Assembly: GCA_025765615.1 (NCBI GenBank) | Contig: JAIVFJ010000249.1 | Span: 25,365-89,364, forward strand | Source: Zopfochytrium polystomum | Lineage: Eukaryota; Chytridiomycota; Chytridiomycetes; Chytridiales; Chytridiaceae | Direction of reading: 5' to 3' | Length of the DNA stretch: 64,000 bases | Part shown: piece by piece, positions 32,875-43,938 of the stretch | Numbering within the stretch: position 1 is the first letter of the stretch | How the letters are laid out: every line of letters starts with the position of its first letter | The notes under the pieces: model-generated | Told to the model about the DNA's origin: nothing | Seen by the model: only the letters and a program-made list of their open reading frames with translations | Databases searched by the model: none | Position numbers and translations under genes: made by a program

Positions 32875-35139
32875 TCAACAGCAATTCTTCCTCGCCGCGT
32901 GACCGGCCCCAGCCGCCGCTCGACCGTGTGACATGCTCCTTTGTCTAAGCTTGGGATCAGACTTGGCCTTGTCCGCGGCCATGTTTTTAGCATAATTCTT
33001 TGGACGCGGAGGAATAGGTGGAGGCGTGCGATTCTGCAAGCCTGCAAAGAGCACGGTAAGGAGACGAAACCATAGGGGAAAAAAATCTCAGTAATCGCAC
33101 CTTCGTCAGAGGTTGCAATGATGGGCCGAGGAGGCAAAGGCCTGGCTTGTTTCACCTGGCGCTGCGTCTCTTGTTTCTGGTGCCTCTCCAGCTGCTGATG
33201 GAAGAGTTGCGTTTGCGGAGACGGGTACGCGTAGTGGTAACCGGGGTGGTATTGATGAAGTGCCCCTTGCGGATCCACGTAGTATCCGGCGGAGCAACAA
33301 TAAGCGTCATTGCAAAACTGACCGTCGAACACGCTTGGGCAATATGCAGGAGCAGGCTGCTGCTGGGAAGCGTACCCTCCACACGGTACGGTGTTGTCGA
33401 CAAACCCTAGGCCATGGTAATGTATCTCGCCCCAGGTGGAGGTCGAATCTTCAGAAACAGCTGCTGCTGCTCTCGAGAGAACGTTACCCAAAAAGTAAAC
33501 ACGACCCACCACCGTACCAAGTATATCGTCTCGACGCCTGGTGCTGGGCGCGCAAAGGCTTCGTCCTCTTTCGCGCCGTCGATTGGGTGGTTGATACTCA
33601 ATATCATCGGAGGAAGACGCATCAAGTGAAGCAGAGGGCGACGCCACAGACCGCCCAAATGCTTCGCCATGACTGATGCGTGTGGTTTCAAACCGACTGA
33701 GCATACCTGTTCGATCTCCCACTGGTGCCGAATGCGACTTTTTCAGAAAATTCTCCCTTACGGAATCCGTAAGCGAAGCACGGACCGAGTACGTGTGGAA
33801 AACTTCAATAGGAAGATTTGCGGCAAGATCAATTCTATGTTTCAAGGGAGCTAACTTAATGCCGGTGGCTTCACGAGGAAAAAGCAACCATACCTGCTGA
33901 GAGAGTTCGTCATCAGGCTGACGCGAAGTAAAACTGAAACAAAGCATCGACTCGTCATCTTCACCGTCTTTGTTGTAACCTAGTCCCCTTGTCGTTAGCA
34001 GTTGTCACCGCCAAAGAATTAACCAAATGGCATCTCACTGGAATTCCCGGTGACACACAGAAGTCTCGGCTGCTATCGACCTCGACGGGGAACTCAGAGT
34101 ACGATTCACTCATATCTTCGATCGCTTTGACCCCAGACTCTGCACCGTTGGCGAGCAACAGCTTGCGGAGGAGCGATACACGGACCCCACTAATCTGAAC
34201 GGACACTTTAGCAAACGAAAATGACTCGCAGTTCAAAAACGCACCCTAGTCCTGGACCTGTTGTCAATGCTGACAGAAACGCCAATAGACTTCTCCACTC
34301 TGAAAAACGAACGCTTGATTCGAACCGTCAAGGACACGCCAGAGCCGGCCACCTTCACTTCGACGGGACCCGACTCCGTAGCCTTCTCAACGTCTTTGGG
34401 GTGGAGTTTTTCCACCACCGTTGCTTCGGTCGACTTGAAGATAACGTCGACCGTGCTTCCGTCCATAAACTTGACAAACCTAATCCGTCTTTAGTTAGAA
34501 TGCTTGGCGAAAGTGACGAAGGACCAAAGCACTCACCCGGTCACGAGATACTTGACCTCAGCATCCTTTCGAAAGGCAAAAGAAGTTGGCGCCGTCTCGG
34601 GCAGCTGAAACTGAAAGGGAAATTGGGTCGTTGTTGCTTTAGCCTGCCAAAACCCGTCGCGGGGAGCACCAGTGACCGCCCCAGGAGAGGGGGGCATGCC
34701 GGGTCTTTGAAACCACTGGACTTGGCTGACTATCTTCTCGCTTTTGCTTTCGCCGGTGGCAGAGTCGCGAACATCTGTTGATGGCGGGGAGGGGCGGGTG
34801 GGATGTAGGAGAGTGTTGGGAGTGAAGCAGGTGCGATTAGCCAAAGGGAAACAGATGGAAACAACGGGGACTGCGGACCCACCTTCGCTGCCATCCAGGT
34901 CTACATGAATGTCGCTGAGCCAAATCAAAGGATTCGTGCATTCCAGGATCATAATGCCTTTCACGTATCCGCCCGCAGTGCTCACGCGACCCTTTCCGGG
35001 CTCAGTAGGCTTAAGCACGACCGAAAGCTTCAGGTGCGGACATCGAGCAGTCGTCGTGGGTTTGGGGTTGAACTCTGAGTTGGGCACAGAGAGGCGGCGG
35101 ACGGACCTGGCCTGCTGCTGTTGAGACTGAGCAGGCATC
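32875..35139 (-). CDS. Arrestin-fold trafficking adaptor (ARRDC/ART-like)
   Basis: Alpha-arrestins link membrane proteins to ubiquitin ligases or endocytosis. Minus strand, about seven exons. N-lobe: C-P-H-L-K-L-S-V-V-L-K-P, V-K-G-I-M-I-L-E-C-T, W-F-Q-R-P-G-M-P-P, then F-P-F-Q-F-Q-L-P-E-T-A-P-T-S-F, a hallmark of arrestin N domains. C-lobe: D-V-I-F-K-S-T-E-A-T-V, S-G-V-S-L-T-V-R-I-K-R, I-G-V-S-V-S-I-D-N-R-S, S-G-V-R-V-S-L-L-R-K, then V-R-C-H-L-V-N. A disordered tail follows, rich in Tyr, Gln and Pro (A-Y-P-S-P-Q-T-Q-L). The last exon carries P-P-P-I-P-P-R-P-K-N-Y, a likely SH3 ligand, and ends R-K-N-C. I see no P-P-x-Y motif for Nedd4-type ligases, unlike most yeast ARTs. Start M-P-A-Q-S-Q at 35139 chosen; an upstream Met at 35207 is possible. 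Confidence 0.78.
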
Positions 35140-35567
35140 TTTCGCTGGGGGGAGTGTGCTCGTTGCCGCTGGGTTTGAGACGGACCGGGGAGGGTGGCTT
35201 TACCCAAAAGGGACGATGGATGACCGCCGATCGCCGCCCTCCAAACTCAATAGTTGCTGCGAGGGGCGTTGTGGTGTGGATGTGGAGGGCAGTTGTTAGG
35301 GGGCCAGAGATTCTGTGGGGTCGCTGGTTCTCGCACCGCTTTTAAAGTGTGACCAGCGGCAAAGGCAAACTGCACTTTTCAGGGTCCGACCGCGTTGTGA
35401 TTTTAAACTCAGCGTCAGCCCAAGTCTGTCCGCAAGAATGGACAGTCAAGGAAAAAAGCACCGAGCTCTCTGCCAAGCATGAGTTGCTTTGTCGAAGGCG
35501 GCACCGAATGTGAACATTTCATGCTTTTTTTGTTCGTTGGTGAACCAAATATTTATTTGCTTTTTCT

Positions 35568-36683
35568 TTACAACTTCGCTTGCGGTTCTTCAATGTACCA
35601 GACCATCTCGTATTCCTGGGGGGTGGGATTGTGACAAAAGCAAAATTCAAAGCTGTGCACAGTCGTCATACCTTATGCTTGAAGCCACATTTCACGTAAA
35701 AAGGAATGTTCTTCTCGCTGCAGTCCACTGTTGGGGATTATTGATTCAGAAAAAAAGATCAGAAGTTTGGTAAGGGAGGATCCATGCTGAACGTGACGCT
35801 CACGAATAACTGAAAGGTCATCGAATAAGTAGTTGTATCGAGGCCGAGATCACGGACAGGACTTACTTTTGTAGCAGCCAACCGACTTTCCAATGTGCTT
35901 CAGGGTTTCAATAATTCTGCAAATTGACGAGCATGAATGGGACCGTTCAATGGAGTCGTCGTCTTACAGTCTCCCCAAGTTCAATCCTCTTGCGGATTCC
36001 GCCGTCACAATGTCTACTTCAAAATCAGTAACATCAGTCAAGAGTCGACAAATTCACCTTCGATGTGGCCAACCTAGGGGACAATCAGATGTACGAAAGT
36101 TCATCAAAAACTTGCTTACCAAGCCGTTTTCGTGCACAAACTTGCGCTCCACCAGGACTGTGCCAGCCCCAACAACGCGTGATTTCTTAGTGTCCTCGAT
36201 CACTGCGATCCATTATGAATATTGGCGAACAAATCGAATTAATCAAACATGCAAACCAACCGATTGTGTAGTAGTGATCTTTGGTTGCCTTCATGTAGTT
36301 GAATCGGTCTGCCAGCGTGGCGCGGGAACGATTTAGTCAATTAGGGTGGCCATCGCCACGGCGTGGTGGACACGCGACCGCGTCGAGTAAAACCGTCGAC
36401 GCGGATCACTACTCCTGCTGCAGCAGCATCATCAAGCCGCACCTACCGAGAAATTGCTGCTTCGAGAGCTTGCCAACAGTCGTCAGCGCACCGAGAGTTT
36501 CCAGAAAACCTGATGGAACAAGCGTGAGTAGTTTTATGGCCGGTCGTGCACAGAGCTGGGGCAATGGGTGCTGGGTCCTGAACCTTTCTCGTAGTCGCCT
36601 GGAGCGAGAGGGCGGACGATGTATCCTGCGGGCATGGCCTTCACGACATCGGGAGAAATCAGCTTCTCTGAGAAGAGGGACAT
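35568..36683 (-). CDS. GNA1: Glucosamine-6-phosphate N-acetyltransferase
   Basis: GNAT-fold enzyme making GlcNAc-6-phosphate from acetyl-CoA, a step to UDP-GlcNAc and chitin. Minus strand, about six short exons, borders approximate. It starts M-S-L-F-S-E-K-L-I-S-P-D-V-V-K-A-M-P-A-G-Y at 36683, then I-V-R-P-L-A-P-G-D-Y-E-K-G, G-F-L-E-T-L-G-A-L-T-T-V-G, A-D-R-F-N-Y-M-K-A-T, Y-Y-T-I-V-I-E-D-T-K, V-V-G-A-G-T-V-L-V-E-R-K-F-V-H-E-N-G-L, G-H-I-E-D-I-V-V (acetyl-CoA strand), C-Y-K, Y-V-K-C-G-F-K and E-Y-E-M-V-W-Y-I-E at the end. This is the standard Gna1 order at the usual length (about 160 residues). It sits directly downstream of the Sel1-repeat gene on the same strand. Confidence 0.9.
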
Positions 36684-36726
36684 CTTCGGAGTGCGAGCAA
36701 ACGAAGCAGCCAAGCCACGCAGTGGC

Positions 36727-36729
<3 letters not shown>

Positions 36730-36768
<39 letters not shown>

Positions 36769-36881
36769 GTTTCTTTCCTTTTTTTCTTGTTCTTTCTTGA
36801 TCGAGATGCAAAAAAAGGGGGGAAAACGCCAAACCGCCACAAGCCACTTTCAAAAAAAAACCCAAGGCGGCCAGGAAAGTT

Positions 36882-36913
<32 letters not shown>
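36730..36913. repeat. Facing poly(T) and poly(A) tracts
   Basis: A run of 38 T at 36730-36767 and a run of about 31 A at 36883-36913, 115 bp apart, just upstream of the GNA1 start. They could pair as an inverted repeat on one strand. The spacer also holds shorter T and A runs. Confidence 0.95.
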
Positions 36914-36917
<4 letters not shown>

Positions 36918-37004
36918 CATGCGATCCAGTGAAACAAACCCCAGTGAAGAGCAAAAAAACCACACGCTAGTGTCCCGGTTGCGATTACCATATCCAAAGC
37001 CAGC

Positions 37005-39895
37005 TCACGCGGCGGGGGCCACGTAGCCGTGCGCAAACATGCCGTCCACGACAGCAGGGTTCGCCACCAGGGACACGAGGCGGTCCGCTGCCTTCTTGTC
37101 GCCCCACAGAGCAGCCTTCTCGTACCACTCCACGGCGCGCACAATGTCGCGCGGGCAACCCGTTCCGCGCTCGTAGCACTCGGCAAGTGCGAGCATGGCT
37201 GCCACGGAACCGTCCTCCGCGGCTTGCATGTACCAGTGAACAGAAGCTACTTCGTCCTTTGCGCAACCGTTGCCAGCCATTAGATGTTGAGCCAGCTTGA
37301 GCTGAGCTCTTGTGTGCCCTGTCAGCGAAAAAAGAGTTAGTTGATGATGCGAGGAAATTCAATCCCTCACCTTGTTTCGCTGCTTCGCGCAATAGCTCAA
37401 CAGCCATTTTCGCGCTTTTCTTCACCCCTGAACCCTCAGTGTACATCACGGCCAGGTTCGTGAGTGCCCACGCGTTTCCTTGGGAAGCACTGTACTTGTA
37501 CCAGCGAACCGCTCGGTGAAGATTTCGCTGCGTTCCGATGCCATCTAAACCGAAAGCCGTCATTGCCGGGCTCCATATTTAAACGGTGCTACGGTTTTCC
37601 TACCTTCGTACATGTGCCCCAAAGTGTTTTGGGCCATATCGTTTCCTCCTAACGCACTGAGCTTAATCCATTTGAATGCTTCCGCTTCGTTGACAGGCAC
37701 TCCAACGCCGTTACGGTAGCAACAACCGAGACTCATTTGAGCTGGAGCGTGTCCCTGTGTGGCAGACTCAAGGTACAACTTGACTGCCTTTTCCAGATCA
37801 ACCTCCGTTCCGATTCCATATTGGAAGCAATAACCAAGCGAGTGCAAGGCAAATACATTCCCAGAGGCTGCAGAGCGTCGATACCATTCAACGGCCATAA
37901 CTTCGTCCTTCTCCACGCCGATCCCGTATTGATAAGCATGGCCAAGGTTGTTTTGCGCTCTATGAGGGTTTCGAATGTTAAAAAAAAATACGCCCCGGAT
38001 GATCGCTTACCGTGAATGACCCTGAACTGCGGCACGCTGGTACCAGTACGAGCCAAGCACCTCGTCTTTCTCAGTTCCAACCCCTGGAGGACTTTGTTAC
38101 CACAATTCTGCAAAATGAAAGTGCAAACCATTTTGTAAGCAAAACGCAAGGTTGCATTGGGCCCATGGGTAGCCTAACTCGGCTAGGAAAGTTTCAGCAA
38201 TTCGCACACACTACAAACGGAAATTCATACCAGAAAGCCGATACCAGTGTACAGCTTTCTTTTCATCTTTCGGTACTCCTTTCCCCTCCTCATACATGTA
38301 GCCGAGACTGTTCTGAGCGTAGCAGTTTCCCAATGCCGCCGCCTTCGAATACCACTTGAAAGCCTTGGGTCTACAGTTAGGGCCGTAGATTGCAACCCGA
38401 ATGAACGCACCTCGTCCAGGTTTTGTTTTACTCCGATTCCTTCCTCATAGAAATGTGCAAGGTTGTACATAGACACTGATTCCCCCTTGAGCGCGGCGCT
38501 CATGTACAGACTGAACGCTTTCCCCACGTCCTGACACCAGTGTAATGTTAACATTACTTTTGGGGAGCGTAGGACAACACATTTCAGCGTAAATTGATCA
38601 CCTGCTCGACGCCGAAACCCTCCCCATAGCAGTAACCAAGGATTCCTTCGCCTCGTGGCTGACCAGCCGCCGCAGCACGTTCGTAGTAGAAGAGGGCTTT
38701 CTGGGGACTCTTTGTTACTCCGATCCTGCGAGAAAGTTGTTATTCATTGATGATCTTCCAAGCAGTGACAGCCTCACCCGTCATGGTAGCAGACACCCAG
38801 GGCGTAGTTAGCGTCCGGCAGATTATACTCGTCGGCGGCTTTGATGAACCAGTCAACGGCGTTCGGTCCCATGGCGTTCACTTTCTTATTCCACTCTTCC
38901 GCCTCCACTCTATCGATCTTGATGGATGGACGACCGTACTGCCGGAGGAACGCCAGGCGCGCACACGCTTTCAAAGGAGGTGTCACTAGGGCCCACCTCC
39001 TATTTAAAAATGGGGAATCAACTCACCGAGGCCATTGCCCCGCATCCCAGCACTGACATACAGCCTCTCGGCGAACTTGAAATCCTGTTCCACACCGTAC
39101 CCGAACTCGTAGCAGAAGCCAAGGACAGCCTGGAGCCAATCGGACAGAATAAAGAGGGTCAGTATTGGGCGGACCGCGAAGTGAGAAGGCTGCGGCTGGG
39201 GATACCTGGGCCAAGACATGCCCTGCGCCACGCTGGTGGAAGGCGGCTTTCGTCAGGTGCCTGACACCGGCCTTCTCGTCTACTTTCACCCCGTTCATGC
39301 CTAACAGCAATATCTCCCCCATTTCAAACCACGACTGAGCTAGATCAGGCTCCGACGGTTCTCCGAGGAAGCTCAGTGAACTGTTGACGTCTCCTGGCGC
39401 CGCTGCGTTGGAAGGGGTGGAGGAGGCTGCTTCGTTTCCATGCACGGATGGACGGCGACCGAACGAGGTGTTTGCTATCGTTGTTCTACGGCTGCTGTCG
39501 TGCAAGAACGAAGCTGTTGGGGAGGACGGAGTGGAGGACGATGATGACGTGGAAGACGACGAAGGCGGGAAGCAGAGAGATACAGGTCGAGTTGGAGAGG
39601 GAGTCGTAGCCGCCGAGGGTGTCAAGTCGGACGCCGGTGTCGCTGCGGGAGGTGGTGGCAACGGCGAGGGAGTGGACGATGGGAGAGACCCGCTCCTACT
39701 GCGTGGGATCATCGAGGTGACTGTGATGGAGATGGGATCGGGAGTGGAGGACGCAGGAGAGAGCGACACTGGGGATGCAGGGATGGGGAGCAACGCCGAC
39801 GTTGTGGCGGAGGGAGAATGCAAGAGGGATGAGGGTGCATGCGAGGATGAGGATGTCTCAGGAGAAAGGTGGGAAACGGGGGAGGAGGACGCCAT
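37005..39895 (-). CDS. Sel1-repeat protein with disordered N-terminus
   Basis: Sel1-like repeats are TPR-related scaffolds. Minus strand, about eight exons; start at 39895 (M-A-S-S-S-P-V-S) and stop at 37005. The first 190 residues are Ser/Pro/Thr-rich. Then at least ten Sel1 repeats of 36 residues follow, for example A-V-L-G-F-C-Y-E-F-G-Y-G-V-E-Q, Y-A-L-G-V-C-Y-H-D-G, I-L-G-Y-C-Y-G-E-G-F-G-V-E-Q-D, Y-N-L-A-H-F-Y-E-E-G-I-G-V-K-Q, N-N-L-G-H-A-Y-Q-Y-G-I-G-V-E-K-D-E, H-S-L-G-Y-C-F-Q-Y-G-I-G-T-E-V-D, and A-L-A-E-C-Y-E-R-G-T-G-C-P-R-D. Among fungi the best-known Sel1 proteins of this shape are Skt5/Chs4-type chitin synthase activators; this one ends Y-V-A-P-A-A and lacks their C-terminal CaaX prenylation box. 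Neighbour of GNA1. Precise partner unknown. Confidence 0.85.
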
Positions 39896-40759
39896 GCTGA
39901 AGTGGTTGGTCTAAACTGCACTGGAAAGAAGAACAGCTGCCTGCAGGGTTCTCACAAACGGAGCTCTATGTGAGTCTGTATAGGGCCCACTCTTTAGTCG
40001 GGATTCTGAATGAGAGTGAGAGAGGTGGGGTGGATGGTGGGGAGGAGATGACGGGCGAGGAATGGATGGGGTGGGTGGGGTGGTTGGCGCCGCCGCCGCC
40101 GCCCAGATTCTTCCCACAACACCACAACAGTCGGGGAGAGAAGATTTCTTTGTCTGTTTCTGTCTGAACTACAGCCATAAATGGATTTTGTCTTGTCTGT
40201 CTTTTCTGTCTGCTTTTTTGTCTGGCTGGCGCCATGTCCACGCCAACAGATTCCCTTCCCAGTCAGTCGAAACGGAGGTGACATCCGGCCGTTTGAACGG
40301 AAAATACCTTCACCCCCCCTTGAACAAAGCAACCCTCCGCCGAATCGTCACTCAGCGAACGGGCTGCGGCATCCTGTTGCCAATGCGGCCTTCACCCCGC
40401 AGGTTGAAAGTTTATTGCTCGCCCACTGTTGTTTTCTCGAGGTAGAGGGCCATGGGGCTGGTGGGTCTGTCCGTTTAACGTTTAAAATATGACATGCATG
40501 TGCGAAACGAGAATGCAGGGTTGCGATTGGAGGAAAAGACTTCCCATGTCAAAGCCTGGCTTTCAAAACAACTACCGGTGGCGTCGTGCCGACAAAGAGG
40601 GTACATGCTGGGTGTGCAGTTGAGTATACTGTAACCCGCTGCGCCCCCGATCCTTCCACACCCGTCTTCCTGGGCCCCCCCGCCACCGCCCGGCTGGCCG
40701 ACCCAGACCATGCATAGAATCAGATTGTGCCGAAACGCGTGTTGTGTTCACGACCCATC
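39896..40759. other. Intergenic between Sel1 and VFA1-like genes
   Basis: Head-to-head promoter region of about 860 bp. G-rich near 40030-40100 (GGTGGGG-like runs), T-rich near 40140-40230. No reading frame here looks real; frames on both strands are Pro/Arg- or Ser-rich. Confidence 0.5.
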
Positions 40760-41386
40760 ATGTCGAACCAAATCTTCCCACGCAACATAACACACTCTCC
40801 AAAACTCGCAGTGAAGCCGTCCCCGGACGTGCTCGTCTCGGGCGAGAACGCTGACTGGTTCTACGTCTGCACCTCTCACCTTCTCGACACGGGCTTTTGC
40901 AAGCCGTTCGTCGTTCCATCACCTGCCCCCACTGGCGCGGCCGCTACGTCGTCTACTCCGCCGCAAGCCACCGGTTCGTCTTCTCCCGCCCTTCCTGGAG
41001 CCTTCCCTGGAACGGACCCTGTTGCGGGTGCCGGCTCCTCCGAGACGGATGCGGCTGCGGCTGTGGCTGCGGCTGCAGCAACGAAAGATAAACCCGACGC
41101 TACAGCGCCTGCAGGTGGAGGAGCCTCTCCGCCGGCAACTCCTGCCGCTGCTCGCGCCGCTCCTGCTGCCCCCGCTCCAGCGCCTGGTCCCAAGTTTTTC
41201 GTTCTTGATTCGAAGCTTTTTTGTGAGCTGGGTCGTCCTTCGCCCGTGTTGTTTTAGCTAAAGCAGCGCCCATTTGCAGACCTCAGGGAGGCCGAGAAAC
41301 GGAAGAAGGCCCAGTCGAGAGACAAAGCCGACAGGCTTGCTGAGCTCCGCGGCATCCAGGTACCCAAGTCACGGCCCGGAATGTAG
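40760..41386 (+). CDS. VPS4-associated protein 1-like (VFA1)
   Basis: Vfa1 binds the ESCRT ATPase Vps4 and raises its activity at endosomes. Exons 40760-41222 and 41280-41386 join in frame, about 190 residues. Family features: an N-terminal K-P-S-P-D-V-L-V-S-G-E-N-A-D-W-F-Y-V-C-T-S-H-L-L-D segment, and after the intron F-Y-L-R-E-A-E-K-R-K-K-A-Q, ending V-P-K-S-R-P-G-M. Between them lies an Ala/Pro-rich linker of about 90 residues. In typical members the segment before K-P-T is C-x-x-C-Y-K, giving a zinc site with the later C and H; here it reads S-P-K-L-A-V-K-P, so the first cysteine pair is missing while Y-V-C-T-S-H-L is kept. Either the zinc site is lost or a small upstream splice is misread. 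Family call is moderate. Confidence 0.55.
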
Positions 41387-41566
41387 CCGAAAGCGCCTGA
41401 GATATTTACTGGTGGAAACAAACAATGGGCCAGGACAATCGTTTCATTTATTGACCTCCCAATAAACACCTCATCAATACTGTAGAGAACAGCCATGGTG
41501 GAAAAGCCAGCACAATTCACCACCAGAAAGTATCAAAACGCCAAAGAATTAAACGCAACGTGCTGC

Positions 41567-43054
41567 TCAAGCAGTGTCGTGGCTCAAGAGAGACTTGATG
41601 TAAGCGTAGTTGCGCTTCTTCTTGATGATCTTCTTCTTGGGCTTGACGACTTTCGCCGCACCGAACCTCTTGTTGGTCAATAGCTCCCGACGGCGGAGCG
41701 TCTGGGCGTAGGGGTTGAGCCTGACCATGACACCCATGTTCTTGAGGGGGTTCTTCTTCTGGGTGAAGGGGCGCTTGGTCCTCTTGGGGCCGGCAGGGTG
41801 GAGTACGGCCTGAATTTCTTCTGAGTTGATGATGCGGGGAAGGTCGGGGTTGGTAACGACAGTGCGCGGGAGGGTGTAGCCCTTCTTGAGGTCTCCCGGC
41901 TTCGTGGCAGTGCCGAAGATGGAGTCAAGGCGCTCGAAAGCGGGTTGAGTCCAAATGACAAAGCGGCCGACGTGACCACCAGGGGCGAGCTGGAGGAGGT
42001 TGAGGGCAGTAACAGGGACCAGTTCGACACCAGGAAGGTTCCGGAAGCCGTGGACAATACCCTGGTCCTCGTTGTAGATGACAAGGGGGCCGCGACGCTG
42101 GCGGTGGCGGCGGTTGCGGAGTTTGCCTTTGCCCGCACGAAGCTTCTTCGAGTTCGCGACTTTCTCAACATCAGTGTAAGCGTTGATGGCGCGGAGGAGG
42201 GCGATTACGTCCTTGGTCTTCTTCAAGGATTCAACAGACTTCTCGAGGACCAGGGGAACCTTTGGAGGAAGGGCCATTAGAATCGCAGCGTATACAACGT
42301 TTCTGCAAACCTACCTCGTGAATCTGTTCGATCTTGTGACCACGGGCAAGGACCAGGGACGGCAGGGCCGAGGCAGCGAGGGCCGAAGCGGTCGCGTAGC
42401 GCTTCTGGTTCTGGTTGGTCTTAACGTGCCACTTGCGCCAGACCTTGGTGGGCGCGAACATGCGACCACCACGGCACATGTTTCCGAAAGCGGCCTGGCC
42501 GGAACGGTGCGTACCAGAGCCCGACACACGGGGAATACGTGCAACGGCACGACCAGTACCCCAAGACTCAGCGGAAGTCTGGTGACCAGCCTTTACGCTA
42601 ACGGCGTAGGGCTGGCGCTTGTTCTTGGCCATGTTGGTGTGGACGAAGTTCACGACATCCGAACGGATCGGAGTGGTGAACACGGCCGGAAGAGGGGCGG
42701 TGGCGACAACCGAGTTGTTCCCCGAAGCGGAGTAGACGGAGATAACGGGGCGGGCTGCCTGCGATGCAATGCATGTGAGCAAAGAGGCCAATGTCCAGCT
42801 GATCAACGCTCAGAACTGATGGCGATCGCAACCCCCACGCCTTCTTACTCTATCCCATCCCGACCCATCCCATCCCATCCCAACCCATCCAATCCCATTC
42901 CATGGCGGTGGCAACTGCGTCGGCCTCGTAACGATCACTTGCTCCACACTTGAATGCCTAACTGTCCATCGGTGCTTCGCATCACGACAGTGAAGGGGGA
43001 ACGAGGACGCGAGGCCGGGAGGGTTGAGGGTTGAGGAGGTTCATCACTCACCAT
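41567..43054 (-). CDS. RPL4: 60S ribosomal protein L4 (uL4)
   Basis: Component of the large cytosolic ribosomal subunit, lining the exit tunnel. Minus strand: exon 1 is just the ATG (43052-43054), exon 2 is 42315-42758, exon 3 is 41567-42259. It reads [87 protein letters not shown] and K-K-N-P-L-K-N. It is 380 residues, near the yeast length. The 293-nt first intron is long for this genome and includes C-C-C-A-T-C-C tandem repeats near 42855-42900. Long first introns after the start codon are common in ribosomal protein genes. High codon bias, as expected. Confidence 0.96.
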
Positions 43055-43938
43055 TTTGCGAACAAAAAGTTTTACGATTGAATGAAAAATGCGACCCCTT
43101 TACCTTCGATTGAGAAAAATGAAAGGAAGAAAAAGGGACTTTGTCGAGCCTGAGAAGGACCACCAGGACATGAGTGGCGAGAAGCGGGCCACAGGAGCTG
43201 CCATTCAAGTCGAGAACAAGGGCGAAAAGAAGTCTCTTTGTCGATGGGAGTTCACATAGAGTATCTGCAAACAATCAATTACGCAGGTTGGCATACCCCC
43301 ATGATCTACTATTCTGCCTCCCATTACGTGCAAGCGTTCAATTAATATGTAAACGCGTTGATACTAAGATTTGTGCTAACGTGGTGACAGGTACATACCT
43401 CCAACTGACTGTCCGATCTGAAACTGGGCTGATGTGGACCTGCATTTGCCGGCGTCGCAGGCCATCGTTGCTCTAATTGAAAGGGGACAACTTGAGTATG
43501 ACATTTGAGAAGAAGCTCGCCGTTTTCAAGATAAAATAAAGTCAGGTAAAGAGCGACTCTTGGACAATTCTCAAGGCGCGGACAAGGACTGTTGTTGAAA
43601 TCCCAACGCTTATCGGTCTTCCAGTTTTACTCTGTGGCGTAGTCGTGTGAGCTCATCTGTGTTGCGAAACACTTGAGTAGAGGGTTTTGCCTGTTCCCTG
43701 CGCCTCATAAATTTATCTCATTGCCTTTTCGGTGCAAAATGCAGAAGCGGCCGCCAAGGATGTCCGTCCGAAATCAATTTCCGCCTTGTTTCAGAATTTC
43801 CTCCTTTATTCACCTCGGAGAGCTGGGCCGCTGCAATCCGCAATATAATTGGTCCTTCAACCGACCGAATAAAAAAAAAGTCAATCACTCTCTCAAGAAG
43901 AACAACGAGACATCTCCCCTCCCGCCTCCCCGCCCGCA
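43055..43938. other. Intergenic between RPL4 and RGS copy 2
   Basis: Divergent promoter region of about 880 bp. No convincing gene. T/A-rich stretches occur at 43270-43400 and 43780-43900. A 100-codon open frame at 43174-43476 has no recognisable family and starts in a promoter-like area. Confidence 0.5.

Noticed and set aside
43174..43476. 100-codon plus-strand frame between RPL4 and RGS copy 2
   Set aside because: No recognisable family, no splice partners and located in a divergent promoter.
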